The notes under the pieces were generated by a model that worked only from the letters and a program-made list of their open reading frames with translations, was not told the origin of the DNA and did not search any database. Positions 15,815 to 25,075 of a stretch of 61,324 nt of DNA are shown here, one piece after another. The position numbers and the translations under genes are program-made. Source of the DNA: Clostridioides difficile (lineage in GTDB: Bacteria > Bacillota > Clostridia > Peptostreptococcales > Peptostreptococcaceae); contig NZ_JRHN01000032.1 of NCBI RefSeq assembly GCF_001299635.1, forward strand, positions 1 to 61,324, given 5' to 3'. Each line of letters starts with the position of its first letter. Within the stretch, counting starts at the first letter, position 1.

Positions 15815-18550
15815 ATGGAATCTAAGGGAACTTTAAGCAAGAATAAGGTCTATATACTAGCTAATGGGGTATTTTTGATTATTGCACTTTTAAATATAAA
15901 TTTGTATACAGTTTCTATAAATATGTATAGGATAATTTTACTTTGGATATTTGGATACTCTATAGTTTATATAACTAGTTTTAAAAAAGACGAATTTATA
16001 AATATATTAAAGTCAGGGTGTCTCGTATTAGTTTTTGTAAGTATTTTAGGCGTAGCAGATTTAAAACTTCAAACATTCCAAATTGTATTACTAAATTTAA
16101 GTATAATTAATATGTCTACTTTTATATACTTAACCATTTCTAAAGTAAAAAATTTGAGAATAAGCCCTGTATTAATCTTTTATAGTGCTTTTGTCATAGT
16201 AGACTATTTTATAAGAAATATTTTTAGTGATTTTAACTGGAATATGATTATTATATTAGTTAATATTGTCGTGTCGTTGTTTAATTTGATATATTTATTG
16301 AATAAACTTGATAGCACAGTTGAACACTATAAGTTAATAAAAGATTTATCATATTTTGCTTTTTTTACAACTATTATAGGATTTATAGCAATTTATTTTA
16401 GTGTAGTAGATACAGAGAGATTAATAGGAGTAGTGTATTTATTATTATGTAACCACACTTATTATGTATATGTATACAGTCTCAATAATAGAATAGTATA
16501 TCCATATTACGAGCTTGATTATATAAATAAAAAATTAAGTAGAAAGTCAGAGCAATTAAGTAAGATAAATTTAGCTATAGAAAAAGATATGACTATACAA
16601 AGAACACTAAAGAATTATATAGACCAAAGGAAAGAGTTATTGAGACAAGCTCTTGATACAATACCAAACGTATGGATAGTAACGGATTATGATTTTAATA
16701 TAAGTTATACAAATAATAAGTTTAAAGATGAATTTTCAAAAGATATGAGTAATTTTTATAAAATATTAACTTTTGTCAAAGAAGATAAAAATGTAGCTGA
16801 GAAATTAAAAAAATTTGACAATGATATAAGTATAATCGACAAGCAGGTAGAATTAAATGATAAAATCTATTTGTTGAGTTTAAGTAATAATAAAGATGAA
16901 AGTAATTACTTAATAAGCTTAAATGATATTACAAATGAAATCAAAATGGATGAGGAAATAAGACATATAAATAAAGATTACAAAAACATTATATTAAATA
17001 TTCCATCCCCTATACTTGTGAGGAGTGCTGAAGGTGGTATAAAGAAGAATAAGATAATTAGTATAAATAAGAAATATGAAAAGAGTTTTAGATGTAATTC
17101 CAGTGATTTAGTTGGTATGACATTAGAACAGTATTTTGAAACTTTCAATATAGATTTCTTTGATAATAGAGAATTTAAAAGATTAAATCTTACACAAGAA
17201 AAGAAAGCTGAAATAGTAAGTTACAATGATACAGCAAACTGTATAGTTAATTTTGTAATGTCTGATATAGATGGTGAAGACCGTGTTGAAGAAGTTAGAG
17301 TTGGAGACTACTGGTCAGATAATAAGCTATTTAAATTGCTTACATTTAGAGATATAACTAAAGAGATAAATATACTTAGAATAGCAAATGAACAAAAGAT
17401 AATATACGAAAAATTACTTGATGCTATACCAGAGGCTATTTTTCTTGAAGATTTAAGTACATCAAGAGTTCTATATACAAATAGAGCTTTTAGAGAATTA
17501 TTTGGAATTTCTAGTGATGTATTAGGAGCCACAACGCAAAAATATAGAAATATATTAGTAAAAAAATACATAAATAATTTAAATATAGGAGAGAGAGAAA
17601 AGAGCATTCACATAGTAAACGAAAATAATCATATTAGAGAAGTAAAGATGATATCAAGAACATTGTATTTTGGACAAAAGAGAAGTAGAGTTAGAATTAT
17701 TAAAGATTTGAGTGTACAAAGAGAGTCTGAAAGACTTAAGAAAGCACTAATAAAACAGAGACAATATGACCAAATGAAGATGGAGTTTTATGCTAATATA
17801 TCTCATGAACTTAAGACTCCTTTAAATAATATATACAGCTCAGTTCAACTTGTCGAAAATCTTTATAAAAAAGGAAAAATAATAGATTTTCAGAATATAC
17901 TAAAAGAACATATACAAATAACTAAACAAAATATGTTTAGATTATTGAGATTAATAGATAACATAATAAATATTTCTCAAGTTAAGTCAGAGATATATAA
18001 GATTAAAGCAGTTAATTTTGATATTATCGATATAACAGAAAGAATAGTTACATCTATTAGCAGTTATGCTAGGTCTAAGGGAATAGATTTGATTTTTGAT
18101 ACAAATGAGGAAACTATGAGGGTAGGGCTTGACCCAGAATCTATAGAAAGGATAATATTGAATATATTATCAAATTCTATAAAGTTTACTTTAGAAGGTG
18201 GAGAAATTCTTGTAGGTATCTATAAAAAAGGTGAGACAGTAGAAATACTTATAAAAGATACTGGAATAGGTATAGAAAAAGATAAATTGAGTGACATATT
18301 CAATCGATTTAAACAAATTGAAAATAGTGGTATATCAAATGAATTTGGAAGTGGGATAGGATTGTGTCTTACAAAATCATTGATTGAAATTCAAAATGGG
18401 GAAATTTACATAGACAGCAAAGTAGGAGAAGGGACTGAAGTGAAGATTATATTCCCAATTAAAGAAGTGGTTGAAGAAGTCTATGATAATTCAAATTATA
18501 ATGACAATATTGAAAAATTCGAAATAGAATTTTTTGATATATACAAATAA
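15815..18550 (+). CDS. ptpA: Orphan membrane PAS histidine kinase
   Basis: 911 residues from ATG 15815 (GTG codons at 15803/15806 form part of its ribosome site). The N-terminus has about seven membrane helices (residues 10-220), then a coiled linker, PAS-like domains (about 270-370, 390-510, 520-630), HisKA with H664 in S-H-E-L-K-T-P, and HATPase with N787, D-T-G-I-G-I and G-S-G-I-G-L (near 845). There is no response regulator gene beside it, so it is an orphan kinase. From memory it matches CD1492 of strain 630, reported to affect Spo0A phosphorylation and to repress sporulation, later named PtpA. The symbol rests on that recollection. Confidence 0.8.
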   Translation: MESKGTLSKNKVYILANGVFLIIALLNINLYTVSINMYRIILLWIFGYSIVYITSFKKDEFINILKSGCLVLVFVSILGVADLKLQTFQIVLLNLSIINMSTFIYLTISKVKNLRISPVLIFYSAFVIVDYFIRNIFSDFNWNMIIILVNIVVSLFNLIYLLNKLDSTVEHYKLIKDLSYFAFFTTIIGFIAIYFSVVDTERLIGVVYLLLCNHTYYVYVYSLNNRIVYPYYELDYINKKLSRKSEQLSKINLAIEKDMTIQRTLKNYIDQRKELLRQALDTIPNVWIVTDYDFNISYTNNKFKDEFSKDMSNFYKILTFVKEDKNVAEKLKKFDNDISIIDKQVELNDKIYLLSLSNNKDESNYLISLNDITNEIKMDEEIRHINKDYKNIILNIPSPILVRSAEGGIKKNKIISINKKYEKSFRCNSSDLVGMTLEQYFETFNIDFFDNREFKRLNLTQEKKAEIVSYNDTANCIVNFVMSDIDGEDRVEEVRVGDYWSDNKLFKLLTFRDITKEINILRIANEQKIIYEKLLDAIPEAIFLEDLSTSRVLYTNRAFRELFGISSDVLGATTQKYRNILVKKYINNLNIGEREKSIHIVNENNHIREVKMISRTLYFGQKRSRVRIIKDLSVQRESERLKKALIKQRQYDQMKMEFYANISHELKTPLNNIYSSVQLVENLYKKGKIIDFQNILKEHIQITKQNMFRLLRLIDNIINISQVKSEIYKIKAVNFDIIDITERIVTSISSYARSKGIDLIFDTNEETMRVGLDPESIERIILNILSNSIKFTLEGGEILVGIYKKGETVEILIKDTGIGIEKDKLSDIFNRFKQIENSGISNEFGSGIGLCLTKSLIEIQNGEIYIDSKVGEGTEVKIIFPIKEVVEEVYDNSNYNDNIEKFEIEFFDIYK

Positions 18551-18656
18551 TAAATATTGAAATCTATTATTTGTATACAATCATAAAATAAGTTGATTTT
18601 ATTTATGTTTTTAGCTAGACTTAGTTTATTGCAAATAAATTTTATGAGGTGAAGTT

Positions 18657-19265
18657 TTGGAAAAGGATTTTTTTAGAAAAAATGGTATTGATTTAGCCAA
18701 ATCAATATTGGGCAAATATCTTATAAGAAAGTATGAAGATAAAACAATCGTTACTAAAATCATAGAGACAGAAGCCTATATGGGTATAAATGACAAAGGA
18801 GCACATGTATATGGTGATAAAAAAACCGACAGAACGAAGCCATTATATTTAGATGGTGGGCATATATATGTTTATTTAATTTATGGGATGTACAACTGTT
18901 TAAATTTATCAGCAAATGTAGAAAACACACCAGAGTGTGTATTAATAAGAGGTGTAGAACCTATAACTTCTTTAGATGAGATATCTATAAATAGATACAA
19001 TAAATCTTATAATAATTTGAGTAAATATCAAATAAAGAATATTACTAATGGGCCAGGAAAGCTTTGTAAGGCTCTAAAAATAGATAGAAGTCTAAACAGC
19101 AAGAGTATAATGGGTGAAGAATTATATATAAGTGATTTTTATTATGATGATGAAGGAGTAAAGGTATTTAGTAAGGATGATATAGATATAAAAACTAGTA
19201 AGCGTATAAATATAGATTATGCAGAAGAGGCGAAAGATTTTTTATGGCGTTTTTATATAGAATAA
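18657..19265 (+). CDS. 3-methyladenine DNA glycosylase (AAG/MPG family)
   Basis: 202 residues, normal for bacterial members of the Aag/MPG family. E-T-E-A-Y gives Glu39 and Tyr41, and His50 lies 11 residues after Glu39, matching the catalytic Glu and base-stacking residues of human AAG. The G-H-I-Y-V-Y-L-I-Y-G-M-Y-N-C-L-N segment and the N-G-P-G-K-L-C-K-A-L motif are family signatures. It removes alkylated purines in base excision repair. The start is TTG 18657 behind GAGGTGA (18646-18652). It is monocistronic. Confidence 0.93.
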   Translation: MEKDFFRKNGIDLAKSILGKYLIRKYEDKTIVTKIIETEAYMGINDKGAHVYGDKKTDRTKPLYLDGGHIYVYLIYGMYNCLNLSANVENTPECVLIRGVEPITSLDEISINRYNKSYNNLSKYQIKNITNGPGKLCKALKIDRSLNSKSIMGEELYISDFYYDDEGVKVFSKDDIDIKTSKRINIDYAEEAKDFLWRFYIE

Positions 19266-19275
19266 GTCTTTATGT

Positions 19276-19352
19276 AAGTGAGATATATATTTATTAAGTG
19301 AGATATATATTTATAGGAAAAATTTTCTATAGATATATATCTCACTTTTTTT
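19276..19352 (+). terminator. Terminator with duplicated left arm
   Basis: A 20-base unit (19276-19295) is repeated directly at 19296-19315 with one difference at its last base. The second copy pairs over 20 bp with 19328-19347, and T's follow. The first copy could pair with the same right arm, giving two alternative hairpins. Confidence 0.85.
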
Positions 19353-20265
19353 ACATAATTTTTAATTTAATAAAAATAAATTTATGAATTACAAACATAT
19401 TTTAATAAATTTATAATTATTTTACTAATATAAATAAAGATATATTTTGGCGAAATTAGCGATTAAAATTAATTTTTTCTCTGTATTTTATCAAAAATGA
19501 TAAAATTTGTATAGATAATTAACTTATTTTATAAGTAATTAATTAATTATTAAAGAATGAAGAAATTTTGACAAAAAAAGAAATTCTATTTAGAATAGAG
19601 ATATATTTAAAAGAATCCTATAAAGATGATGTTATATTTCTTATAGTAAGCAATTCTTATTAAATAAAAAATTAGATAATGTATTTTAAGAGGACATAAA
19701 GCACTTCAATAACACTTGACAATCTAAAAATTGACAAGTCTGTATCTAAAAAATATGTATAATATTAAATTGTAAAATAGAAGATGTTGCAGAGTAAAAA
19801 AAGACATTGAATAGATGTCATTAAATTGTAAGATTATGTTATAATTATAAAAAAGGATGTAATAATGTGTAGAAATAATAATATAATAATTTGAATTTTT
19901 AATAATTAAATTTAAATAAGACATGCAACATATAAAATATAATTTAGATATATTGATTAGATAGGATATATTAATAAGATTAATACATTAGTATGAATTA
20001 TTTTGATAATATATTGAATCATATTAATAACTTAAGTTTTATTATATAAAAAATAAATACTTATAAAGAATAGATATTTAGTTGGCAAAGTTATATAAAA
20101 ATATGTGAAAAATAAATCTTAAAAATATAGACAAAACAAAAATAATAAATTATAGTAATACTAATAAAAATTTTTAAAGAGTGAAATAAAATAGGTATAA
20201 TAGCCTATATTTATATTTTTGTATTTATATTATGAAAAAATTAAAATTATTTAGGGGTGATGGTT
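19353..20265. other. 900-bp very AT-rich intergenic region
   Basis: No convincing gene on either strand. A promoter-like TTGACA (19731-19736) with TATGTA 17 bases later (19754-19759), or TATAAT at 21 bases, could start a noncoding RNA. Downstream, GACATTGAATAGATGTC (near 19802-19818) forms a small hairpin, and ATGTTGCA (19784-19791) could close with TGCAACAT (19924-19931). This may be a small RNA, or part of the long 5' leader of the regulator gene. Confidence 0.3.
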
Positions 20266-20850
20266 TTGAATAAGGACATAGGAGCAAAAATAAAACAACT
20301 TAGAACTCAAAAACAAATGACACTGAAAGATATGAGTGAAAAAACAAACTTATCAATTGGTTTCTTGTCACAGCTTGAAAGAGGATTGACAAGCGTAGCA
20401 ACAGATTCCTTAGGAAAAATAGCAAGTGTATTAGATGTAGAATTAACATACTTTTTTATGAAGCCAAAAGAGCATAAAAGAGCTGTATTGAGAAGTTATG
20501 AGAAAGAAGTGTTTGATGTAGAAAATTCAACATTTATACATTATCATTTATCATCTAATTTAAAAGAAAAAACAATGTTGCCAAGACTAATTGAAATTCT
20601 TCCAAGTAAGAGTAATGAAGATATTTGTTGTTATGTACACAAAGGTGAGGAGTTTGTGTATGTGCTAGAGGGTACTCTTACAGTATTTTTGGGTGATGAA
20701 CAAATAGAAATGTATCCAGGAGACACAATACACTATAATAGTGAAAAGAACAATCATAATTGGGTTAATTACACTAATAAATTAGTAAAGATTTTGGTTG
20801 TAAGTATCCCAAATCCATTTGAGAAATCTGATACAATTAAAGAAGTTTAA
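20266..20850 (+). CDS. XRE-cupin transcriptional regulator
   Basis: About 194 residues. The N-terminal helix-turn-helix (residues 4-60) has the XRE pattern I-K-Q-L-R, T-L-K-D-M-S-E-K-T, I-G-F-L-S-Q-L-E-R-G, and the C-terminal cupin_2 barrel (about 110-180) has H-K-G-E-E-F-V-Y-V-L-E-G and a Y-P-G-D-T-I-H-Y turn. Such PuuR-like regulators sense small molecules, often amines or amino acids. TTG 20266 is preferred because AGGGG (20253-20257) is correctly spaced; GTG 20257 and ATG 20260 overlap that site. proC begins 39 bases downstream, so it may control proline metabolism, which is inference. Confidence 0.88.
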   Translation: MNKDIGAKIKQLRTQKQMTLKDMSEKTNLSIGFLSQLERGLTSVATDSLGKIASVLDVELTYFFMKPKEHKRAVLRSYEKEVFDVENSTFIHYHLSSNLKEKTMLPRLIEILPSKSNEDICCYVHKGEEFVYVLEGTLTVFLGDEQIEMYPGDTIHYNSEKNNHNWVNYTNKLVKILVVSIPNPFEKSDTIKEV

Positions 20851-20889
20851 ATTTTAACTATTAATATTAGCTAACAAGGAGGTACTATA

Positions 20890-21693
20890 GTGAAAAAAAT
20901 TGGATTCATAGGTGCAGGAAATATGGCAAGCGCTATGATAGGAGGGATAGTAAATTCAAAATTAGTTGAACCTGATATGGTTATAGCATCAGCATATAGT
21001 CAAGGAACTCTTGATAGAATATATAAAAGTTTTGGAATAAAAACTACAAAAGATTCAAAGGAAGTAACTAGAAATTCTGATATAGTGATTGTAGCTGTTA
21101 AACCAGATATATATGATGATATTTTAGAAGAGATAAAAGATTTTATAGATGATAGTAAAATTATAGTTACAATAGCAGCAGGAAAATCTATAGAAGATAT
21201 AGAGTCAATAATAGGAAATGATAAGAAAATAGTTAGAACAATGCCAAATACTCCAGCTCTTGTAAATGAAGCTATGTCTTCTCTTTCTATAAATAGAAAT
21301 ATAAACAATGAAGACCTAGAAGCAGTTACAGAAGTATTTAATTCTTTTGGAAATACTGAAGTAGTGCCAGAATATCTTATAGAAGCAGTAATTGGAGCGA
21401 GTGGTTCAGCACCAGCATATGTATTTTTATTTATAGAGGCTATGGCAGATGCAGCAGTAATTGCAGGTATGCCAAGACAACAAGCATATAAATTTGCATC
21501 ACAAGCAGTTATGGGTTCTGCGAAAATGGTACTTGAAACAGGAAAACATCCTGGTGAGTTAAAAGATATGGTATGTTCACCTGGAGGAACTACTATAGAG
21601 GCAGTTAAAGTACTTGAAGAAGAAGGTTTTAGAGCCTCTGTTATAAAAGCTATATGTGCATGCATAGATAAATCTAAAAAGATGAGTGAGTAA
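20890..21693 (+). CDS. proC: Pyrroline-5-carboxylate reductase ProC
   Basis: 267 residues. The N-terminal Rossmann motif G-F-I-G-A-G-N-M-A-S-A-M binds NAD(P)H. The C-terminal part has G-S-A-P-A-Y-V-F-L-F-I-E-A and the signature H-P-G-E-L-K-D-M-V-C-S-P-G-G-T-T-I. It makes L-proline from pyrroline-5-carboxylate, the last step of proline synthesis. The start is GTG 20890 behind AAGGAGGT. It probably shares a transcript with the XRE-cupin gene and ends at a bidirectional terminator. Confidence 0.95.
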   Translation: MKKIGFIGAGNMASAMIGGIVNSKLVEPDMVIASAYSQGTLDRIYKSFGIKTTKDSKEVTRNSDIVIVAVKPDIYDDILEEIKDFIDDSKIIVTIAAGKSIEDIESIIGNDKKIVRTMPNTPALVNEAMSSLSINRNINNEDLEAVTEVFNSFGNTEVVPEYLIEAVIGASGSAPAYVFLFIEAMADAAVIAGMPRQQAYKFASQAVMGSAKMVLETGKHPGELKDMVCSPGGTTIEAVKVLEEEGFRASVIKAICACIDKSKKMSE

Positions 21694-21708
21694 TAAAAAT
21701 TTATTGCA

Positions 21709-21766
21709 AGAAAAAGAATTGCCTTTCATAGAAAATTTCTATTTTAGGCAATTCTTTTTCTTTATT
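21709..21766. terminator. Bidirectional terminator between proC and the DUF1002 gene
   Basis: A 15-bp perfect stem (AGAAAAAGAATTGCC at 21709-21723 pairs with 21747-21761), flanked by T-rich sequence on the plus strand and A-rich sequence on the other side. It can serve both convergent genes. Confidence 0.85.
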
Positions 21767-21776
21767 TATTTAATTT

Positions 21777-22949
21777 TTAAAATAAGCCTGAAAGCCAATT
21801 TTTTATTTTTTCAAAAAAACCAACTGAATCATCGTTATTTGATTGATTTTCTGAATTATTTGTGTCCTCGTTATTTGATTGAGAGTTATCTTTATTTTCA
21901 TTGTTAGTTGTATTATCATTTTCTGAGTTATTTGAATTACTATCATTATTTGAATTAGTATTATCTTGTGGATTTATTTGAACACCTTCTGTAGAGTTTA
22001 TTACAGCATTAGAGCCAAGAGACTCATCATTAGTGTTATTTAAGATTCCTAAATCTTTTTTATCTCCACCTGAGAATAAACCAGAGAACCAGTCTCCTAT
22101 TCCACTAAACCATCCACCAATGGTGTCTAATATACCAGAGCCTTTAACACTTTCACCTAATTTCTTTAATTGCTCATTTACATTATCTGATACATTGTCC
22201 AATGTATTTTTCATGTTATTGTAATCATAATCTTGGTCAGCTATTTTTTTCATTACACCCTTAATTTGTTCTTTTTGCTCTGGTGTAATAGTAATATTGT
22301 AATTATTTACAACATTGTTTATTGTATTTGCTATTTGATTAGTATCTTTTGTTCCATTTTTTACAATTTCTGTTTTTATATCATTCATTACACCAGTTGC
22401 TTTTTCCTGGCCTATATCATCTCCTAAATCACCTGTAACTACCAATTCTTCAGAAGCAATCTCTTTCTTTGTCTCATCAAGTTTCTTTCCTGAAGCATCT
22501 TCAAATGCCTTCATAATTCCTGTTAATGCACCAGTACCACTTACAGGATATGGAGCAGCAGCGATAACATTTGCATCTTCAAGTCCAGCTGTTGTAAGTG
22601 TTGAAGCAATCATTGAGCTAGTTACCCAAGTTAAATTTGCTGTTTTAACATTAATTCCATTTCCTTTTTTAGTAGGTTCAACATATGAACAAGATATAGT
22701 AACTTTTCCAAGCTGACCTTCTGTTGCAACACCTTGTAAATATTGTCTTTCTTCTGCATTTGTTACATCTAAAACTAAGACTTGGTCTTTTTTTACTCCA
22801 AAGTAATTAAGCATTTGTTGCTTTTGAGATTCTGATAAGTTAGCTCCAAGTGTAACTACATTTGTGCCATCTGCATAAGAAAGGTTCATACTTCCAAGTA
22901 CAAGCATCGTAGATACAATAATAGAGCTAATTTGTTTTTTAAACTTCAT
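21777..22949 (-). CDS. Secreted DUF1002 protein
   Basis: 390 residues from ATG 22949, which has TAGGAGGAATATT directly upstream; an ATG 27 bases earlier lacks a site. The Sec signal peptide ends near S-Y-A-D. Residues about 30-250 match DUF1002 (YpuA-like), with T-L-G-A-N-L-S near the start and A-A-P-Y-P-V-S-G-T-G-A-L-T-G in the middle. A Trp/Gly-rich segment with two W-F-S-G units follows, then a roughly 70-residue Asn/Ser/Asp/Glu-rich linker and a final amphipathic W-L-S-G-L-F tail. Function is unknown. The C-terminal aromatic tail could touch the membrane. Confidence 0.82.
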   Translation of the reverse strand: MKFKKQISSIIVSTMLVLGSMNLSYADGTNVVTLGANLSESQKQQMLNYFGVKKDQVLVLDVTNAEERQYLQGVATEGQLGKVTISCSYVEPTKKGNGINVKTANLTWVTSSMIASTLTTAGLEDANVIAAAPYPVSGTGALTGIMKAFEDASGKKLDETKKEIASEELVVTGDLGDDIGQEKATGVMNDIKTEIVKNGTKDTNQIANTINNVVNNYNITITPEQKEQIKGVMKKIADQDYDYNNMKNTLDNVSDNVNEQLKKLGESVKGSGILDTIGGWFSGIGDWFSGLFSGGDKKDLGILNNTNDESLGSNAVINSTEGVQINPQDNTNSNNDSNSNNSENDNTTNNENKDNSQSNNEDTNNSENQSNNDDSVGFFEKIKNWLSGLF

Positions 22950-23214
22950 AATATTCCTCCTAGATTTAACATACATTACATTTTCAAATATACTTTTTAT
23001 TAATATATTGAATAAAAATATGTGCTACATTTCTATTATACTAAATATAAACTATTTTTTAAATCAATGCGATTACAAGATTGTAATAAAAAAGGGAATA
23101 TAAGGAAGATAATAAAAAATAATTTTTGTAAGAGATTGAAAAAACAATTAATGTAGTATACTATAATATAGAAATGATTATGATAATGTTATAGAATCGG
23201 AAGGAGAAAAATAA

Positions 23215-23688
23215 ATGTCAAAAGAATTAGTAAAAGACAGAGTAATAAAATATTTAATAGAAGACTTATTAGTACCTCAGGATATGATTGATACAAATGT
23301 TGAATTAGCGGAATTTGAAGAAGGCGCAGAAGGAGTTTTAGATATTATTGTAAATGTTAAAGATGAGGAAGACTATTATGCACCTGTAATGATAGTACAA
23401 TGTTTGGATGAAGATGTAGAGCTAGAAGGCGAAGTTTTACAAAAACAAATAGAATTTTTAGAAGAAGTGGATAATATAACTATGTCAGGTAGATTAGTTT
23501 TAACTAATGGGGATGCTATGATGTATGCTGATTGGAGAGGCGAAGAATACGATACTGAGGCAGCTCTTCCAACTTATGATATAATGGTAAAAGAGTTTAA
23601 TGAAATGGAACAACAGGTCAAAGAATTAGAAGAACATCACCATCACGATGAAAATTGTGGATGTGGATGCAATCATCATGAAAATTAA
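23215..23688 (+). CDS. HsdR N-terminal-domain-like protein with His/Cys-rich tail
   Basis: 157 residues. Residues 1-125 resemble the stand-alone type I restriction HsdR_N_2 domain, a PD-(D/E)xK-type fold: basic helix K-D-R-V-I-K-Y-L, then V-L-D-I-I-V and a strand M-I-V-Q-C-L where active nucleases have E-x-K. The catalytic motif therefore looks lost. No HsdM or HsdS gene is near. The C-terminus is unusual: four His (141-144), Cys148, Cys150, Cys152, His154 and His155, a probable metal-binding tail. ATG 23215 follows GGAAGGAG. A GATTATGATAATG sequence upstream (23177-23189) is weakly Fur-like. Confidence 0.65.
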   Translation: MSKELVKDRVIKYLIEDLLVPQDMIDTNVELAEFEEGAEGVLDIIVNVKDEEDYYAPVMIVQCLDEDVELEGEVLQKQIEFLEEVDNITMSGRLVLTNGDAMMYADWRGEEYDTEAALPTYDIMVKEFNEMEQQVKELEEHHHHDENCGCGCNHHEN

Positions 23689-23710
23689 ACGTTAAGCATA
23701 TATATTAAAA

Positions 23711-23757
23711 GGGGCTGTCGCATGAGCAAATTAAATTTGTTCTGTGATAGCTCTTTT
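23711..23757 (+). terminator. Terminator after the HsdR-N-like gene
   Basis: GGGGCTGTC (23711-23719) through the AGCAAAT arm pairs, with several G-U pairs, with the sequence ending in GATAGCTCTTTT (23757). Confidence 0.65.
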
Positions 23758-23788
23758 ACCTATCTTAATAAGTACATTTTTAATTATT

Positions 23789-24016
23789 TTATATAAAAAT
23801 AATACATTCTGATAGAATATTTTCTTTACCTCTGCTTAAAAATCTTCTGAAATTCATATTTTGTTTTACTTGAGTGAAAGCTATACTTCTATTCATCCTA
23901 AATTTATACCCCTGCGGGCTTATAATTCTTTTTAAGTTTTCTTTTCTCATGGAATAACTTAGATACTTGTAAGTTTTTAGTTCTATTCTCAAGAGGAATC
24001 TTACTATTACTGCCAT
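23789..24016 (-). pseudogene. Transposase remnant, IS1182-like C-terminus
   Basis: A 75-codon stretch carries R-M-N-R-S-I and K-Q-N-M-N-F-R-R-F-L-S-R-G-K, the conserved C-terminal block of IS1182-group transposases. Between these two pieces a few expected residues seem missing, and nothing upstream resembles the remaining catalytic domain. There is no ribosome site. It is a decayed end of an insertion sequence. No inverted repeats were identified. Confidence 0.6.
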
Positions 24017-24080
24017 TTACACTGGCAATTACTACACTTTTCACAAGTGTAGCAAGTTATTTTACTTTTATAGCCTGTTT

Positions 24081-24212
24081 TTAATTTCCTTTAGTAAATT
24101 CTAAATCATCTATGTTTTTGTCTTCTAAAATTTCTTGTATTTTATATAAAATCATAGTATTATTCCATGCATATTTACTAGAAGTATCTTTATTGTTAAA
24201 TTCATCATTCAT
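24081..24212 (-). CDS. Small hypothetical protein, 43 residues
   Basis: ATG 24212 on the minus strand is preceded at normal distance by AGGAG (AGGAGATTTGTAAA then ATG), and the frame runs 43 codons to TAA. The product is acidic and soluble, with a predicted helix around I-L-Y-K-I-Q-E-I-L-E-D-K. I recognise no family. It lies just upstream of the transposase remnant on the same strand, separated by a perfect 8-bp stem (CTACACTT/AAGTGTAG, about 24033-24053). The ribosome site supports a real gene. Confidence 0.45.
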   Translation of the reverse strand: MNDEFNNKDTSSKYAWNNTMILYKIQEILEDKNIDDLEFTKGN

Positions 24213-24397
24213 TTTACAAATCTCCTAAGTTTAATTATATTATATCAAAAAGACAGCATTTTATTATTATAAGTAATATATAATAAAGTTGTTATGGCTG
24301 AGATTATATGTTAATATTAGAAATAATTATATAAAAAATAATTATTATCAAGTGTATATACTTATAAGTATATGAGCTTTTAAATTACGGAGGAAGA

Positions 24398-25054
24398 ATG
24401 AATAATACGCAAAAGATAGAGACAGGATTAAAATACAATAAAGCAAAAAAAATGGACAAAAACTTTATGTATCAAGACTTAAAAAGAAGTAACTGTTATA
24501 ACACTGATTTTTCAAATTCAAACTTTAATTTTACAAGTTTAAGAGGAGCTCACTTTAAGTCTTGTAACTTTTATGGGTGTACGTTCAAATCAGCAGAAAT
24601 AATAGGAGCAAACCTAAAAAGAAGTAAATTTAAAAATGCGAAATTTGAAAATACTATATTTGAAGGAGTTAATTTAGAAGAAGTAGATTTTTCTGGTACT
24701 AAATTTAAAAACGTAATATTTTTAAATACAGATATAACTAAAGCTAAAAACTTTGATATAAATTCACCTCAAATAAAAGTATTTAAAGCAATGCCTATTA
24801 TAGAGATGAGTGAAAGATTAGAAAATGCAATAAAATTTGCAATGGAAAATAAGTATGTTAAAAAATCAAGAACTTTAGATACTAAAGATGGTGGCATTAA
24901 TTATATAAGTATAATGGTACTTTTAGAAAACTTTAAAGAAAAACAATTAATAGATGGATTGACATTAATTGGAGAAAGAATAGATAAGGAATTTTGTACA
25001 CTAAGTTATATAATGAAAAATTTAGAAGTTTATAAATCTGAAGGTATATTATAA
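24398..25054 (+). CDS. Pentapeptide-repeat protein
   Basis: 218 residues. Residues about 25-120 are successive A(D/N)Lxx-type five-residue repeats (D-L-K-R-S, D-F-S-N-S, N-F-N-F-T, A-N-L-K-R, V-N-L-E-E, V-D-F-S-G), forming a right-handed quadrilateral beta helix. The last 90 residues are helical and have no repeats. Some such proteins mimic DNA and protect gyrase; nothing here shows that role. ATG 24398 follows GGAGGAAG. It is monocistronic with two terminator hairpins behind. Confidence 0.88.
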   Translation: MNNTQKIETGLKYNKAKKMDKNFMYQDLKRSNCYNTDFSNSNFNFTSLRGAHFKSCNFYGCTFKSAEIIGANLKRSKFKNAKFENTIFEGVNLEEVDFSGTKFKNVIFLNTDITKAKNFDINSPQIKVFKAMPIIEMSERLENAIKFAMENKYVKKSRTLDTKDGGINYISIMVLLENFKEKQLIDGLTLIGERIDKEFCTLSYIMKNLEVYKSEGIL

Positions 25055-25075
25055 TTTATGTCAAAATATACTGTA

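Noticed and set aside
19724-19924. 66-codon hydrophobic frame on the minus strand
   Set aside because: It has no ribosome site, and its Ile/Tyr/Asn/Phe composition is what random AT-rich DNA gives.
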